Source: DASUPK01 sp963695675 (GTDB taxonomy: Bacteria > Actinomycetota > Thermoleophilia > Solirubrobacterales > 70-9). Taken from it: a stretch of 64,000 bases of DNA. The DNA lies in the NCBI GenBank assembly GCA_963695675.1, contig CAVOGY010000007.1, forward strand, positions 806,001 to 870,000, given 5' to 3'. Below the pieces are notes generated by a model. That model was not told the DNA's origin and did not search any database. It saw only the letters and a program-made list of their open reading frames with translations. Below are positions 1 through 8,100 of the stretch, piece by piece (positions within the stretch are counted from its first letter, which is position 1; each line of letters starts with the position of its first letter). Both the position numbers and the translations under genes were made by a program.

Positions 1-860
1 GCCCCTACCCTCCCTGGCAGCTCTGGCGGCGCCCCTGGCTGCGGGCGTTCTGGAACCGCGCCTACAAGGAGAACATCACCGGGCTCGCCGGCATGGTCGC
101 CTACAACCTGATGCTGGCGGTCTTTCCGTTCGCGCTGCTCGTGCTCTTCGTCTTCGGGCAGGTCGTCAACAGCCCGGACATCGAGCACAGCGTCGTCCTC
201 GACATCCAGCGGCTCTTCCCCAACATCGAGCAGGAGACTCTGCAGGAGGCGATCGACAGGGTTCGAGCGAGCTCGACCACGATCGGGATCGCGGCGATCA
301 TCGGCGGAATCTGGATCGGCGCCTCGTTCTGGGGGGCGACGGACACCGCCTTCTGCCGGATCTACCACGTCGAGTGCCGCGGCTGGGTGCAGCAGAAGCG
401 CTGGTCGCTGGTGATGCTGCTCGGGCTCGTTCTCCTGCTGCTGGCGAGCGTCACGGTCCCGACCGTCGAGGCCGCAGTGCTCTCGAGCGCGGACGACCTC
501 CCGTTCGGCCTCTCCGACTTCGGACCGCTGAGGACCCTGATCGTGGTGATCGGCGGCCTGGTCGCCACCTTCCTGATCATCTCGGCGATCTACTGGGCCG
601 TCCCAAAGGGCCACATGCCATGGCGCTCGGTCTGGCCGGGCGCCCTTTTCTTCTCGGTGACCACCGCGGGCGGGAACTACATCTTTCCCCTCTACCTCAA
701 CAACATCTCCGACCTGCACCGCATCGGGGGAACGATCGGCTTCATCCTGGTTGCCCTCGTATGGTTCTACGCGATCAGCCTGGTGCTGCTGGCGGGCGCG
801 GTGATCAACTCGCTCCGGCATGAGCGCGACGACACGGGTTCATTACCTGTGGACGGCTGA
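1..860 (+). CDS. YihY/BrkB family inner-membrane protein, 5' truncated
   Basis: The reading frame is open from base 3, upstream of the first ATG at 93, and already encodes the family's conserved N-terminus (FWNRAYKENITGLAGMVAYN), so the true start lies left of the window. Five or six hydrophobic segments follow, ending with the family's C-terminal helix (FILVALVWFYAISLVLLAGA). The family was once called ribonuclease BN but has no accepted enzymatic role; it is an integral membrane protein of unknown function. The stop codon is embedded in a copy of repeat PR-B. The family call is firm. Confidence 0.85.
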   Translation, partial: PYPPWQLWRRPWLRAFWNRAYKENITGLAGMVAYNLMLAVFPFALLVLFVFGQVVNSPDIEHSVVLDIQRLFPNIEQETLQEAIDRVRASSTTIGIAAIIGGIWIGASFWGATDTAFCRIYHVECRGWVQQKRWSLVMLLGLVLLLLASVTVPTVEAAVLSSADDLPFGLSDFGPLRTLIVVIGGLVATFLIISAIYWAVPKGHMPWRSVWPGALFFSVTTAGGNYIFPLYLNNISDLHRIGGTIGFILVALVWFYAISLVLLAGAVINSLRHERDDTGSLPVDG

Positions 861-893
861 CGGCTTCGCCATCAGATCCCGGCCTGGTGGCCG
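858..893 (+). repeat. PR-B repeat copy 1, on the yihY stop codon
   Basis: The core CGGCTTCGCCATCAGATC begins at the TGA stop codon and is followed by CCGGCCTGGTGGCCGCTA. It fills the whole gap between the convergent yihY and glpX stops. The same core recurs near 1947, 32075, 36490 and 43893. Confidence 0.6.
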
Positions 894-1925
894 CTAGCCG
901 TAACGCGCCCCGACGACCTCCCGGAGCTTTGGACGGTTGTGCGTCGCCTTCACCCGGCGGACGGTGCCCGAGCGCGACCGCATGACCAGTGACTCGGTTG
1001 ACGCATGGCCATCGTCGAGGTAGCGGACGCCGTCGAGCAGGTCGCCGTCGGTCACGCCGGTCGCGGCGAAGAAGACGTCGTCGCCGGCCACCAGGTCGTC
1101 CGTGTCGAGCACCCGATCGAGGTCATAGCCGGCGTCCTCGGCCACCTTGCGCTCCTCGTCGTCCCGGGGCCACAGTCGGCCCAGGATCCGGCCGCCCAGG
1201 CACTTGATTGCAGAGGCCGATAGCACGCCCTCAGGGGTCCCGCCGACGCCCCAGAGCAGGTCGATGCCGGTGTTCGGCATGACCGCGAAGAGCGACGCGG
1301 CGACGTCGCCGTCGGAGATGAAGCGGATGCTCGCGCCGACCCCCCGCAGAGCCTCGACTGCCCGCTCGTGGCGAGGGCGGTCGAGCATGATCACCGTGAC
1401 GTCGCTGGGCTCCCCGCCCTTTCGCTCGGCGATCTTCGTGATCACGTCCTCGAGGGGATCCGTGAGGCTGATCAGGTCGGCGGCGCGTGGGCCGGTCGCG
1501 ATCTTCTCCATGTAGACGACCGGACCGGGGTCGAACATGGTGCCCCGCTCCGAGAGCGCGATCACCGATAGGGCCGAGGGCTGCCCACGGGCCGTCAGGG
1601 TGGTCCCCTCCAGGGGGTCGACCGCGATGTCGACGACCGGCGGGCTGCCGTCGCCGATCTCCTCGCCGTTGTAGAGCATCGGAGCACGGTCCTTCTCGCC
1701 CTCGCCGATCACCACGATGCCGTCCATCGGCACGGTGTCGAGCATCAGCCGCATCGCATCGACAGCGGCGCCGTCGGCGCTCTCCTTCTCTCCGCGTCCG
1801 ACCCAGCGGCCGGCGGCAAGCGCCCCCGCCTCCGTGACGCGAACGAGCTCGAGCGCCAGGTTACGGTCCGGGTGCGAAGGGTCGCGGACGTCGTGCGAGA
1901 TCACGTGTTGCTCGGATTCGGCCAT
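894..1925 (-). CDS. glpX: class II fructose-1,6-bisphosphatase
   Basis: It hydrolyses fructose 1,6-bisphosphate to fructose 6-phosphate in gluconeogenesis, in the cytosol. At 343 aa it is close to the family length. The metal and phosphate-binding signature is present: GEGEKD at residues 74-79 and the inositol-phosphatase-fold motif DPLEGTT at about 103-109, followed by MFDPGPVVYMEKIATGP. The ATG at 1925 is supported by a TAGCCT box eight bases upstream and by the absence of a Shine-Dalgarno, so the message is probably leaderless. It converges with yihY, with PR-B between them. No missing residues were noted. Confidence 0.95.
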   Translation of the reverse strand: MAESEQHVISHDVRDPSHPDRNLALELVRVTEAGALAAGRWVGRGEKESADGAAVDAMRLMLDTVPMDGIVVIGEGEKDRAPMLYNGEEIGDGSPPVVDIAVDPLEGTTLTARGQPSALSVIALSERGTMFDPGPVVYMEKIATGPRAADLISLTDPLEDVITKIAERKGGEPSDVTVIMLDRPRHERAVEALRGVGASIRFISDGDVAASLFAVMPNTGIDLLWGVGGTPEGVLSASAIKCLGGRILGRLWPRDDEERKVAEDAGYDLDRVLDTDDLVAGDDVFFAATGVTDGDLLDGVRYLDDGHASTESLVMRSRSGTVRRVKATHNRPKLREVVGARYG

Positions 1926-1933
1926 CGGATCAG

Positions 1934-1939
1934 AGGCTA
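1934..1939 (-). promoter_or_regulatory. -10-like box TAGCCT, glpX
   Basis: TAGCCT on the minus strand ends 8 nt before the glpX ATG, one of many such boxes in this window. Confidence 0.45.
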
Positions 1940-1944
1940 TCGGC

Positions 1945-2007
1945 GCACGGCTTCGCCATATGCGGCGGCCACAACACCGCCGCCGAATCTACGACCACAA
2001 GCGGCCG
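1945..2007 (+). repeat. PR-B repeat copy 2 (divergent)
   Basis: ACGGCTTCGCCAT followed by GCGGCGGCC..GGCCGC arms lies between the glpX start and the next gene. It matches the PR-B core only in its left half, while the right half ends with AAGCGGCCGCTA as in copy 4. Confidence 0.4.
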
Positions 2008-2012
2008 CTAGG

Positions 2013-2504
2013 TCAGAACGTGGCCGGCGGTTTTCGCCGAGCTCCGCCCCCGCTCTCCACGGCTCGGAAGCCGCCGGAAACGAAGATGCCGATCGAGGCG
2101 AGCAGCGCGAGCCAGTAGCCGAACGCGAGACTGATCTCGAGCCCGTCCTGCGGCTTGTCGATGATCCCGTTGTAGGCGATCAGGACGAAGGCGGTGACGC
2201 CGACGATCGCGGTCAGCTCGCCGCGCGGCCAGGAGAGGGCGTGGCCGCGGATCACGATCCAGGAGAGGATGAACGGGGCGGCGGCGGCCGCGAGCAGCAG
2301 CCAGCGCAGGATCGGGAAGGTCTCCCAGCCGCTGCAGCTCGAGTCACCGACCCCGCAGGCCCAGTTGGCCGGATCGCCACCCCGCTGGACGACGCTCGGA
2401 TCGGTCGAGAGCGAGTACCACTCGAAGAACAGACCGAGCACCAGCACGGCCGCTGCGACCATCCCGATGATCTCGGAGCGGCCGAGCTTCGAGGTGTCCA
2501 TCAT
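2013..2504 (-). CDS. hypothetical four-helix membrane protein
   Basis: The 163 aa product has four predicted membrane helices (about residues 12-30, 67-88, 95-115 and 125-148). A 35-residue extracytoplasmic loop between helices 1 and 2 holds two cysteines (ACGVGDSSC) that could form a disulfide. I recognise no domain. Two adjacent ATG codons (2504 and 2501) are possible starts. It is separated from glpX by PR-B and from the next gene by PR-A, and stands alone. Confidence 0.7.
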   Translation of the reverse strand: MMDTSKLGRSEIIGMVAAAVLVLGLFFEWYSLSTDPSVVQRGGDPANWACGVGDSSCSGWETFPILRWLLLAAAAAPFILSWIVIRGHALSWPRGELTAIVGVTAFVLIAYNGIIDKPQDGLEISLAFGYWLALLASIGIFVSGGFRAVESGGGARRKPPATF

Positions 2505-2528
2505 GAATCGGGCTGATCCTCACTCATG

Positions 2529-2562
2529 AAACGGGTTGCTCCTTTCGGAGCACCCTCGCATC
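2529..2562 (-). repeat. PR-A palindromic repeat copy 1
   Basis: Read on the minus strand it is GATGCGAGGGTGCTCC, a GAAA loop, then GGAGCAACCCGTTT. The arms TGCTCC/GGAGCA and GGG/CCC pair around one unpaired A. It lies between a divergent gene pair. Confidence 0.8.
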
Positions 2563-2600
2563 TGGGTCACCCTCGGACCACCCTATCCCAACTCCATCTA

Positions 2601-2606
2601 TAGGGT
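2601..2606 (+). promoter_or_regulatory. -10-like box TAGGGT for the LLM oxidoreductase
   Basis: TATAGGGT ends 7 nt before the ATG at 2614. It decides that start over an in-frame upstream start at 2536, which lies inside repeat PR-A. Confidence 0.5.
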
Positions 2607-2613
2607 CGCGGTC

Positions 2614-3549
2614 ATGGCAAGCCGGTGGGGACTAACCGTTCCGCTCACCGGAATCCCGCTCTCCGAGAACGCGGAGCTGGTGCGGCGCGCCGAGGCGGCG
2701 GGTTACACCGATCTCTGGTCGGGCGAGACGAACGGGCCCGACGGCTTCTCGCCGCTCGCCCTGGCCTCGGTGTGGACCGAGCGGGTCCGGCTGGGAACCG
2801 GCGTGGTCGGCGTGATGCAGCGCGGGCGGGCGCTGCTGGCGCAGGAGACGGCGGCGCTCGCCGACGCCTCCCACGGACGGTTCGTGCTCGGCATCGGCGC
2901 CTCCTCGGATCGGATCATCGAGGGGTGGAATGGGATGCCCTTCGAGAGGCCGCTCAGCAAGATGTCCGAGACGATCGACTTCCTGAGGACCGCACTCGCG
3001 GGCGAGCGGGCGGAGGGAGGCTTCAGGCTCGAGCGCCCGCCGGAGGAAAAGGTCCCGATCATCGTCGCGGCCCTGCGGGGCAAGATGCTGCGGCTCGCGG
3101 TCGAGAAGGGGGACGGCGCCATCACCAACTTCCTCCCCCTGGAGGGGCTGCCCCGGGTGGGCGGGTGCCTCGAGGGTGCGCCCGACGGCTTCGAGCTCCT
3201 CTGCCGCTTCTTCTGCGTCCCGGGCGAGCGGGAGCAGGTGGAGCCGCTCGCCCGCTTCATGTTCTCCTCCTACGTAACCGTGCCGGTCTACGAGGCCTTC
3301 TATCGCTGGCTCGGCTACGGCGAGCGGATCGACGAGATGGTCGACGCCTGGAAGGCGAAGGACCGCCAGAAGGCTGCGGCCGCCGCGCCCTGGGAGCTGA
3401 TCGAGGAGATGTTCATCTTCGGCTCACCGGAGCAGATGCACGAGCGGCTGGCCGCTTTCGTAGAGGGCGGGATCACGCTGCCCATCCTCACCCCGATCAC
3501 GACGCCAGACAAGCTCGGCGAGCTGATTGACGCGCTCGCGCCACGGTGA
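2614..3549 (+). CDS. LLM class flavin-dependent oxidoreductase (F420-type)
   Basis: A bacterial luciferase-like TIM-barrel protein of 311 aa, probably using reduced F420 or FMN, substrate unknown. Visible landmarks are WGLTVPLTG at the first strand, LGTGVVGVMQRG, and the family sequence HGRFVLGIGASSD about one third in. The start at 2614 was chosen because the longer ORF would begin inside PR-A and because TAGGGT sits 7 nt upstream. A second member of this superfamily lies at 11482-12558, but the two are not closely alike. Confidence 0.85.
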   Translation: MASRWGLTVPLTGIPLSENAELVRRAEAAGYTDLWSGETNGPDGFSPLALASVWTERVRLGTGVVGVMQRGRALLAQETAALADASHGRFVLGIGASSDRIIEGWNGMPFERPLSKMSETIDFLRTALAGERAEGGFRLERPPEEKVPIIVAALRGKMLRLAVEKGDGAITNFLPLEGLPRVGGCLEGAPDGFELLCRFFCVPGEREQVEPLARFMFSSYVTVPVYEAFYRWLGYGERIDEMVDAWKAKDRQKAAAAAPWELIEEMFIFGSPEQMHERLAAFVEGGITLPILTPITTPDKLGELIDALAPR

Positions 3550-3627
3550 CCGCCGCGAGCCGAAGGGTCACTTCGCCGACGGCTCCAGGGAGCGACCGTA
3601 CTCGCGGTCGTGGATTAGTCGCTCGGA

Positions 3628-4629
3628 TCAATCGGCGGCGGCGCGCGCCAGCGAAAGGGCGTACAGACCCTCTGGGTCCGTCCACCAGTCGCTGAGCTCG
3701 AGGCCGGCCTCGGCGTAGATGCCCTCGAGGCCGGGCCGGAGGAACTTGGTGGAGATCTCCGTCCGCATCTCCTCGCCGGCGCCGAAGGGAACCAGCATGT
3801 CGAGCGCCGCCACGTTGACGACCTGATTTGCGGACGACCGAAGGCGGACGTCGATCCAGAGGTTCTCAGGGTCCCAGCGGGCGACGTGCTCGAACGCGTC
3901 GATGTCGAAATCGGCTCCGAGCTCCCGGTTGAGCACGGCGAGGACGTTCTTGTTGAACTCGGCGGTCACGCCTTTCGAGTCGTTGTAGGCGGCCTCGAGG
4001 ATGGCCCGGTCCTTGACCAGGTCCGTGCCGAGCAGGAAACGGTCATCGGGGCCGAGCAGGTTCGAGATCCGCCGCAGGAAGCCGGCCCGCTGATGGGGAG
4101 CGAAGTTGCCGATCGTGCCGCCGAGCAGGGCGATCACCCGCGGGCCCCCGACCGGCACCCGCTCGAGGTCGAACTCGAAGTCGCAGACCAGTCCGCGCAC
4201 GTTGATCCCCTCGTACTCGGAGGCAATCCTCTCCGCGGTCTCTCGGGTGATTTCCTCCGAGATGTCGACCGGGCAGTAGGTCTCCAGATAGCCGGCACAC
4301 CTCATGGCGTCCAGCAGCACCCGGGTTTTGCGTGCCGACCCGGATCCGAGCTCGATCAGGCTGGCTGGACGGTTGGCCGCGTCGCAGATCGCCGCCGCCT
4401 CGCTCTCCAGGATCGCCCGCTCGCAGCGCGTCGGGTAGTACTCCTCGAGTTCGGTGATCTGCTCGAAGAGCTCGGAGCCCCGCTCGTCGTAGAAGTAGCG
4501 CGGTGAGAGCTCCTTGAAGGGGCTGGTCAGGCCGGCCCGGACGTCGGCCGCCATTCCGGAGAGGGGGCCGCCGGGAGGCAGGTTCACCTCGATGGTGATG
4601 CGATCCGTGGTTGTATCGGCGGGATTCAT
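3628..4629 (-). CDS. egtD: L-histidine N-alpha-methyltransferase
   Basis: It trimethylates histidine to hercynine with S-adenosylmethionine, the first step of ergothioneine synthesis. At 333 aa it is normal length. The SAM-binding motif IELGSGSARKTR is at residues 92-103, preceded by the family signature YFYDERGSELFEQI (45-58). The gene lies 53 bp downstream of egtB on the same strand, so the two form an operon. No egtA, egtC or egtE is visible nearby, so the gamma-glutamyl donor and lyase steps must be encoded elsewhere or bypassed. Confidence 0.95.
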   Translation of the reverse strand: MNPADTTTDRITIEVNLPPGGPLSGMAADVRAGLTSPFKELSPRYFYDERGSELFEQITELEEYYPTRCERAILESEAAAICDAANRPASLIELGSGSARKTRVLLDAMRCAGYLETYCPVDISEEITRETAERIASEYEGINVRGLVCDFEFDLERVPVGGPRVIALLGGTIGNFAPHQRAGFLRRISNLLGPDDRFLLGTDLVKDRAILEAAYNDSKGVTAEFNKNVLAVLNRELGADFDIDAFEHVARWDPENLWIDVRLRSSANQVVNVAALDMLVPFGAGEEMRTEISTKFLRPGLEGIYAEAGLELSDWWTDPEGLYALSLARAAAD

Positions 4630-4682
4630 GACGGCCCGGGGTTCGCGTTTCTTGCGTGCTCGTCTCGGGTTCGGATCAGTCG

Positions 4683-5945
4683 TTACAGAGACTCTGCCTC
4701 GGCCCCGGATTCATCGCGAGCACAGCGAATGCCGGAGAAGATCTGGCGGCGCTGTGGCAGGTCCCAGTTGCGGAAGCTCGTCCGGATCACGTCGCGTCGC
4801 GTCGCCCACGCCCCGCCGCGCAAGACCTTGTGGGTGTCGCCGAAGAACACCTCCGAGTACTCGGGGTAGGGGAAGGCCTTGAAGCCGGGGTAGGCGACGA
4901 AGTCCGAGCTGGTCCACTCCCAGACGTCGCCCAGCATCTGGACCGCACCGCAGTCCGACGCGCCGTCCGCGTAGGCGCCGGCTCCCGAGCAACCGAATGA
5001 GAACTGGTCGAGGTTGGCGCGCTCGCGGCTCGCACCCGCTGCGGCGGCCTCCCACTCGGCTTCGGTCGGCAGCCGCTTGCCCGCCCAGCGCGCAAAGCCG
5101 TCGGCCTCATGCCAGGAGACGTGGATGACCGGCTGCCGGGGATCGACCTCACCGGTGCGGCCCATCGCCGTCCGGATCCAGCCGCCCCCGCCGTCGCGCT
5201 CCCAGTACATCGGCGGCTCCGCCCCCGTCTCATCCATGTAGGCGATGTAGTCAGCGTTGGTGACCGGCGTCCGGTCGATCCAGAACGACGCCAGCTCGAC
5301 GCGGTGTCGGGGCCGCTCGTTGTCGTAGGCAAAGCCCTCGGGCGGCGCGCCGATCTCACGCTCTCCGCCCTCGACAAGGACCATCTCGGGGCCCTCGGCG
5401 ATGGGCTCGGCCGAGGCCGAGCCGTCGACCTCGGCGGGCTCGTAGGCCTCGACCATCTCCAGCAGCTGCAGCATGGTCTCGTTGTGCTGGTACTCGTGGG
5501 CGAGCAGCATCTCGTAGACGAAGCCGTCCGCCAGCAGAGGATTCCCGGGATCGAGCTCGATCTCGGCGAGGACCTCGAGGGTCCGCTCGCGGACCTGCTT
5601 CAGGTAGGGCCGAACCTCGTCGGCGCGCAGGATCGGCAGCTCACCGCGGATCTTGCGCGGCTGCTCGATCGCGTCGTATAGCTCGCCCAGGTCACCCCGG
5701 AGTGGCTGCCGGCCGCTGATCCGCTGGACGAGCCAGAGCTCCTCGAAGTTGGCGATATGCCCGAGGTCCCAGATCAGCGGGCTGAGGATCGGGTCGTACA
5801 CCCGGTTGAGCTGCTCCTCCGTGAGCGGCTCGATCAGCGTGAGGGTGTGACGGCGTGCCTCCTCCAGACGCCCGGCCAGCTCGGCCTTGCGGTCGGAATC
5901 GGGACGGGGCCCACCCTCGGTGGTGGGTGCTGCAACCTCCGCGAT
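4683..5945 (-). CDS. egtB: hercynine oxygenase (sulfoxide synthase), probable ATC start
   Basis: A non-haem iron enzyme joining hercynine to a thiol donor in ergothioneine synthesis. It has an N-terminal DinB-like four-helix domain with the iron-ligand motif HEYQHNETM, then a formylglycine-enzyme-like domain (HVSWHEADGFARWAGKRLPT and, near the end, RTSFRNWDLPQRRQIFSGIR). The first standard start (GTG at 5801) would remove the conserved opening helix RLEEARRHTLTLIEPLTEEQ, which is encoded in frame upstream. No ATG/GTG/TTG exists between the in-frame TGA and that helix. The triplet six bases after a TAGGCT box is ATC (5943-5945), giving 420 aa, normal for EgtB. Either ATC initiates or one base is wrong. 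Confidence 0.85.
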   Translation of the reverse strand: MAEVAAPTTEGGPRPDSDRKAELAGRLEEARRHTLTLIEPLTEEQLNRVYDPILSPLIWDLGHIANFEELWLVQRISGRQPLRGDLGELYDAIEQPRKIRGELPILRADEVRPYLKQVRERTLEVLAEIELDPGNPLLADGFVYEMLLAHEYQHNETMLQLLEMVEAYEPAEVDGSASAEPIAEGPEMVLVEGGEREIGAPPEGFAYDNERPRHRVELASFWIDRTPVTNADYIAYMDETGAEPPMYWERDGGGGWIRTAMGRTGEVDPRQPVIHVSWHEADGFARWAGKRLPTEAEWEAAAAGASRERANLDQFSFGCSGAGAYADGASDCGAVQMLGDVWEWTSSDFVAYPGFKAFPYPEYSEVFFGDTHKVLRGGAWATRRDVIRTSFRNWDLPQRRQIFSGIRCARDESGAEAESL

Positions 5946-5951
5946 CGGTCA

Positions 5952-5957
5952 AGCCTA
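5952..5957 (-). promoter_or_regulatory. -10-like box TAGGCT for egtB-egtD
   Basis: TAGGCT followed by TGACCG and then ATC. The spacing of 6 nt equals that of many ATG/GTG genes here and points to leaderless initiation at ATC. Confidence 0.5.
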
Positions 5958-6001
5958 GCGAGACGGGTTATCCGGCTGCGCGGTTTTGTGAACGTCTTCG
6001 T

Positions 6002-6007
6002 TAGGGT
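6002..6007 (+). promoter_or_regulatory. -10-like box TAGGGT for the SDR gene
   Basis: TAGGGT ends 9 nt before the ATG at 6017, with no Shine-Dalgarno between them. Confidence 0.45.
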
Positions 6008-6016
6008 CTCGCGCCG

Positions 6017-6784
6017 ATGAAGATCGAGGGGGCAAGCGCGCTGGTCGCAGGGGGCGCCTCGGGGCTCGGAGCCGCGACGGCTCGCGCCCTGCACGAGCGG
6101 GGCGCCTCGGTCGTGATAGCCGACCTCAACGCGGAGAAGGGAGCGGCGCTGGCCTCCGAGCTGGGTGAGGGCGCCGCCTTCACGGAGGCGAACGTGATGG
6201 AGCCTGAGCCGGTGCAGGCCGCGGTCGATGCCGCCGCCGACGCGCCCGGCGGACTGCGCATCTCGGTCTGCTGTGCGGGGATCGGCTGGGCCCAGCGGAC
6301 GGCCTCCAAGCAGGGGCCCCACGACCTCGAGATCTTCCACAACGTGATCAAGGTGAACCTGGTCGGAACCTTCAATGTCCTCCGGCTCGCCTGCGCGGCG
6401 ATGTCGGACAACGAGCCCGACGACCAGGGCGAGCGCGGCGTCTGCATCAACACCGCCTCGATCGCCGCCTGGGACGGCCAGATCGGCCAGGTGGCCTACT
6501 CGGCCTCGAAGGGCGGGGTGGTCGGACTGACGCTGCCCGCGGCTCGCGACATGGCTGGCCGCGGCATCCGGGTGATGACCATCGCCCCCGGGCTCTTCGA
6601 CACCCCACTGCTCGCCGCCCTGCCCGAGGAGCAGCGCGAGGCCCTCGGAGCGGGCGTCCCTTTCCCGTCGCGGCTCGGCCGCCCCGAGGAGTACGGGGAG
6701 CTCGCCTGCGAGGTCGTCTCCAACACGATGCTGAACGGGACGGCGATCCGGCTCGACGGCGCGCTCAGGATGCCGCCGCGCTAG
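6017..6784 (+). CDS. short-chain dehydrogenase/reductase, 3-hydroxyacyl-CoA dehydrogenase type 2-like
   Basis: A 255 aa NAD(P)-dependent Rossmann enzyme. The glycine-rich cofactor motif is AGGASGLG (residues 11-18), D36 after the second strand (VVIADLN) suggests NAD preference, and the catalytic YSASK lies at about 161-165. The overall pattern, including INTASIAAWDGQIGQ, matches HSD17B10-type enzymes acting on short-chain 3-hydroxyacyl-CoA or steroids. The substrate is inferred only. Its stop overlaps the stop of the convergent next gene (CTAG). Confidence 0.85.
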   Translation: MKIEGASALVAGGASGLGAATARALHERGASVVIADLNAEKGAALASELGEGAAFTEANVMEPEPVQAAVDAAADAPGGLRISVCCAGIGWAQRTASKQGPHDLEIFHNVIKVNLVGTFNVLRLACAAMSDNEPDDQGERGVCINTASIAAWDGQIGQVAYSASKGGVVGLTLPAARDMAGRGIRVMTIAPGLFDTPLLAALPEEQREALGAGVPFPSRLGRPEEYGELACEVVSNTMLNGTAIRLDGALRMPPR

Positions 6785-7741
6785 TCGGTTCCGTCGTACT
6801 CCGGGTCGAAGTAGACCCGCTTCCGCCACGGCGGGCTGATCGCGAACGAGTAGCGCTCCCGGCCGGGCAGTGTCTCGATGGGGATCAACACCAGCCGCCC
6901 GTCTTTCGTCGTCCGCGAGACTCCCCGCTGAAACCGTGCGGTGCCCGCGTGGCTGCCGCCGGAGATGAAGTAGGTGTCGCTCTCCGGCCCCCAGCCGTTG
7001 AGGGGCGCCGGGGTTGGCTCCAGGCGCCAGGCGCCGCGGCGGCCTCTGCTCAGCCTGTAGGGAACCAGCGGCGGGTCGAGTTGGTAGCTGTAGCCGCGGT
7101 GGGCCGTGGCTCGCGCGAAGCTCGCGCCCGGTCCGACCCGTACCTGGTAGCCCTCCCAGTCGTCGGGGTGGTAGGACGGATGCCCCAGAGCCGTGCTCAC
7201 CCTGCGGATCGCGCCCTTCAGGGGAGTGCTCCCCTCAGCGGTAGCGCTGCCCGGGTAGTACAGCCAGTACTGCAGGTAGAGGTTGCCGGCCCGAGTCCCG
7301 GAGCAGTTGCCGCCCCAGCTGATTGTCCCCATCGCGTGCCCGGGCCGGCAGTCGATCACGTGGGTGAAGGCGACGGTCCGCACGCCGGCTTCCGAGCGGC
7401 TGACCGCGCCCCTGTCGGGCCCGACGGCGCAGGCATCGGATCTGCAAGCGCGGAAATCGACCGGCAGGGTCGTCATCCCGTCTTCGTAGAGCAGGGCGGG
7501 TGCGTGGGCGCGCAGGAGCGCGGCGACCTCAGGGCCATTCGCCGCGCGCAACCTCGGCTCGTTCCTGCAGTCCTCTGTGAGCCGGACCGCGCAGATGATC
7601 CGCTCGCCAATCTCGTCAGCCAGCGCCATCCCGCCGAACCGGAAGCCCACCGCCCACGCGAGCGCGCCGAGAGCCGCGGAGACCAAGCCGATCAGGGCGA
7701 TCCACTCGACCGTCCCCTGACCCGATCTGGTTCGGACACAC
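6781..7741 (-). CDS. TadE/Flp-like N-terminal membrane-anchored secreted protein, start frameshifted
   Basis: The in-frame ORF from TTG 7686 encodes 301 aa. The same frame continues upstream and encodes SGQGTVEWIALIGL, the classic Flp/TadE prepilin cleavage and hydrophobic segment, but has no standard start. A GTG at 7741, seven bases after a TAGCTT box, lies one base out of frame. Removing one base would give MCRTRSGQGTVEW. The long extracytoplasmic part has several Cys pairs and a YHPDDWEGYQV region; I recognise no further domain. No tad secretion genes are nearby, so its role as a pseudopilin is inferred from the N-terminus only. Confidence 0.6.
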
Positions 7742-7748
7742 TCGGGCG

Positions 7749-7754
7749 AAGCTA
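7749..7754 (-). promoter_or_regulatory. -10-like box TAGCTT for the TadE-like gene
   Basis: TAGCTT ends 7 nt before GTG 7741, which favours that codon as the real start despite the apparent frameshift. Confidence 0.4.
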
Positions 7755-7824
7755 GTCAGGGCCTTGTCACGGAAGGCCCAACCCGGTCACACATCGGTCG
7801 CCGATCGGCGCCAAGAGCCCATGC

Positions 7825-7830
7825 TAGGGT
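7825..7830 (+). promoter_or_regulatory. -10-like box TAGGGT for the LapA-like gene
   Basis: ATGCTAGGGT resembles an extended -10 and ends 6 nt before GTG 7837. Confidence 0.5.
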
Positions 7831-7836
7831 CGCGAC

Positions 7837-8073
7837 GTGAACGCCGAGCGGGAGAGGACCCAAGCAGGGAAGCGGAGGGGCGCGAGGTTCTACTTCATCG
7901 TGGCCGTGGCCGTGATCGCGGCCATCTTCATCTTTCAGAACTCGCAGGAGGTGGAGGTGAAGTTCTTCTTTTCGACTACCACGATCCCGCTGGTCTTTGC
8001 TTTGCTGCTCGCCGCAGTGCTCGGCTTCATCATCGGCCTGGCGCTGCCGCGGTTCCGCCGTCACGACGACTGA
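7837..8073 (+). CDS. LapA/DUF1049 family small membrane protein
   Basis: The 78 aa product has a basic N-terminus, a first helix (FIVAVAVIAAIFIFQNSQEV) with the typical NSQ-V turn, a short amphipathic stretch, a second helix and a basic C-terminus. This arrangement is that of LapA domain proteins, some of which help assemble lipopolysaccharide in Gram-negatives; the role in actinobacteria is unknown. GTG start, probably leaderless. Confidence 0.8.
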   Translation: MNAERERTQAGKRRGARFYFIVAVAVIAAIFIFQNSQEVEVKFFFSTTTIPLVFALLLAAVLGFIIGLALPRFRRHDD

Positions 8074-8100
8074 AGCGCAATCCGGGCGGATCTTCGACAG

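Noticed and set aside
7759..7779. GGGCCTT..AAGGCCC inverted repeat as terminator
   Set aside because: 7-bp stem with no T tract, between divergent promoters; not supported.
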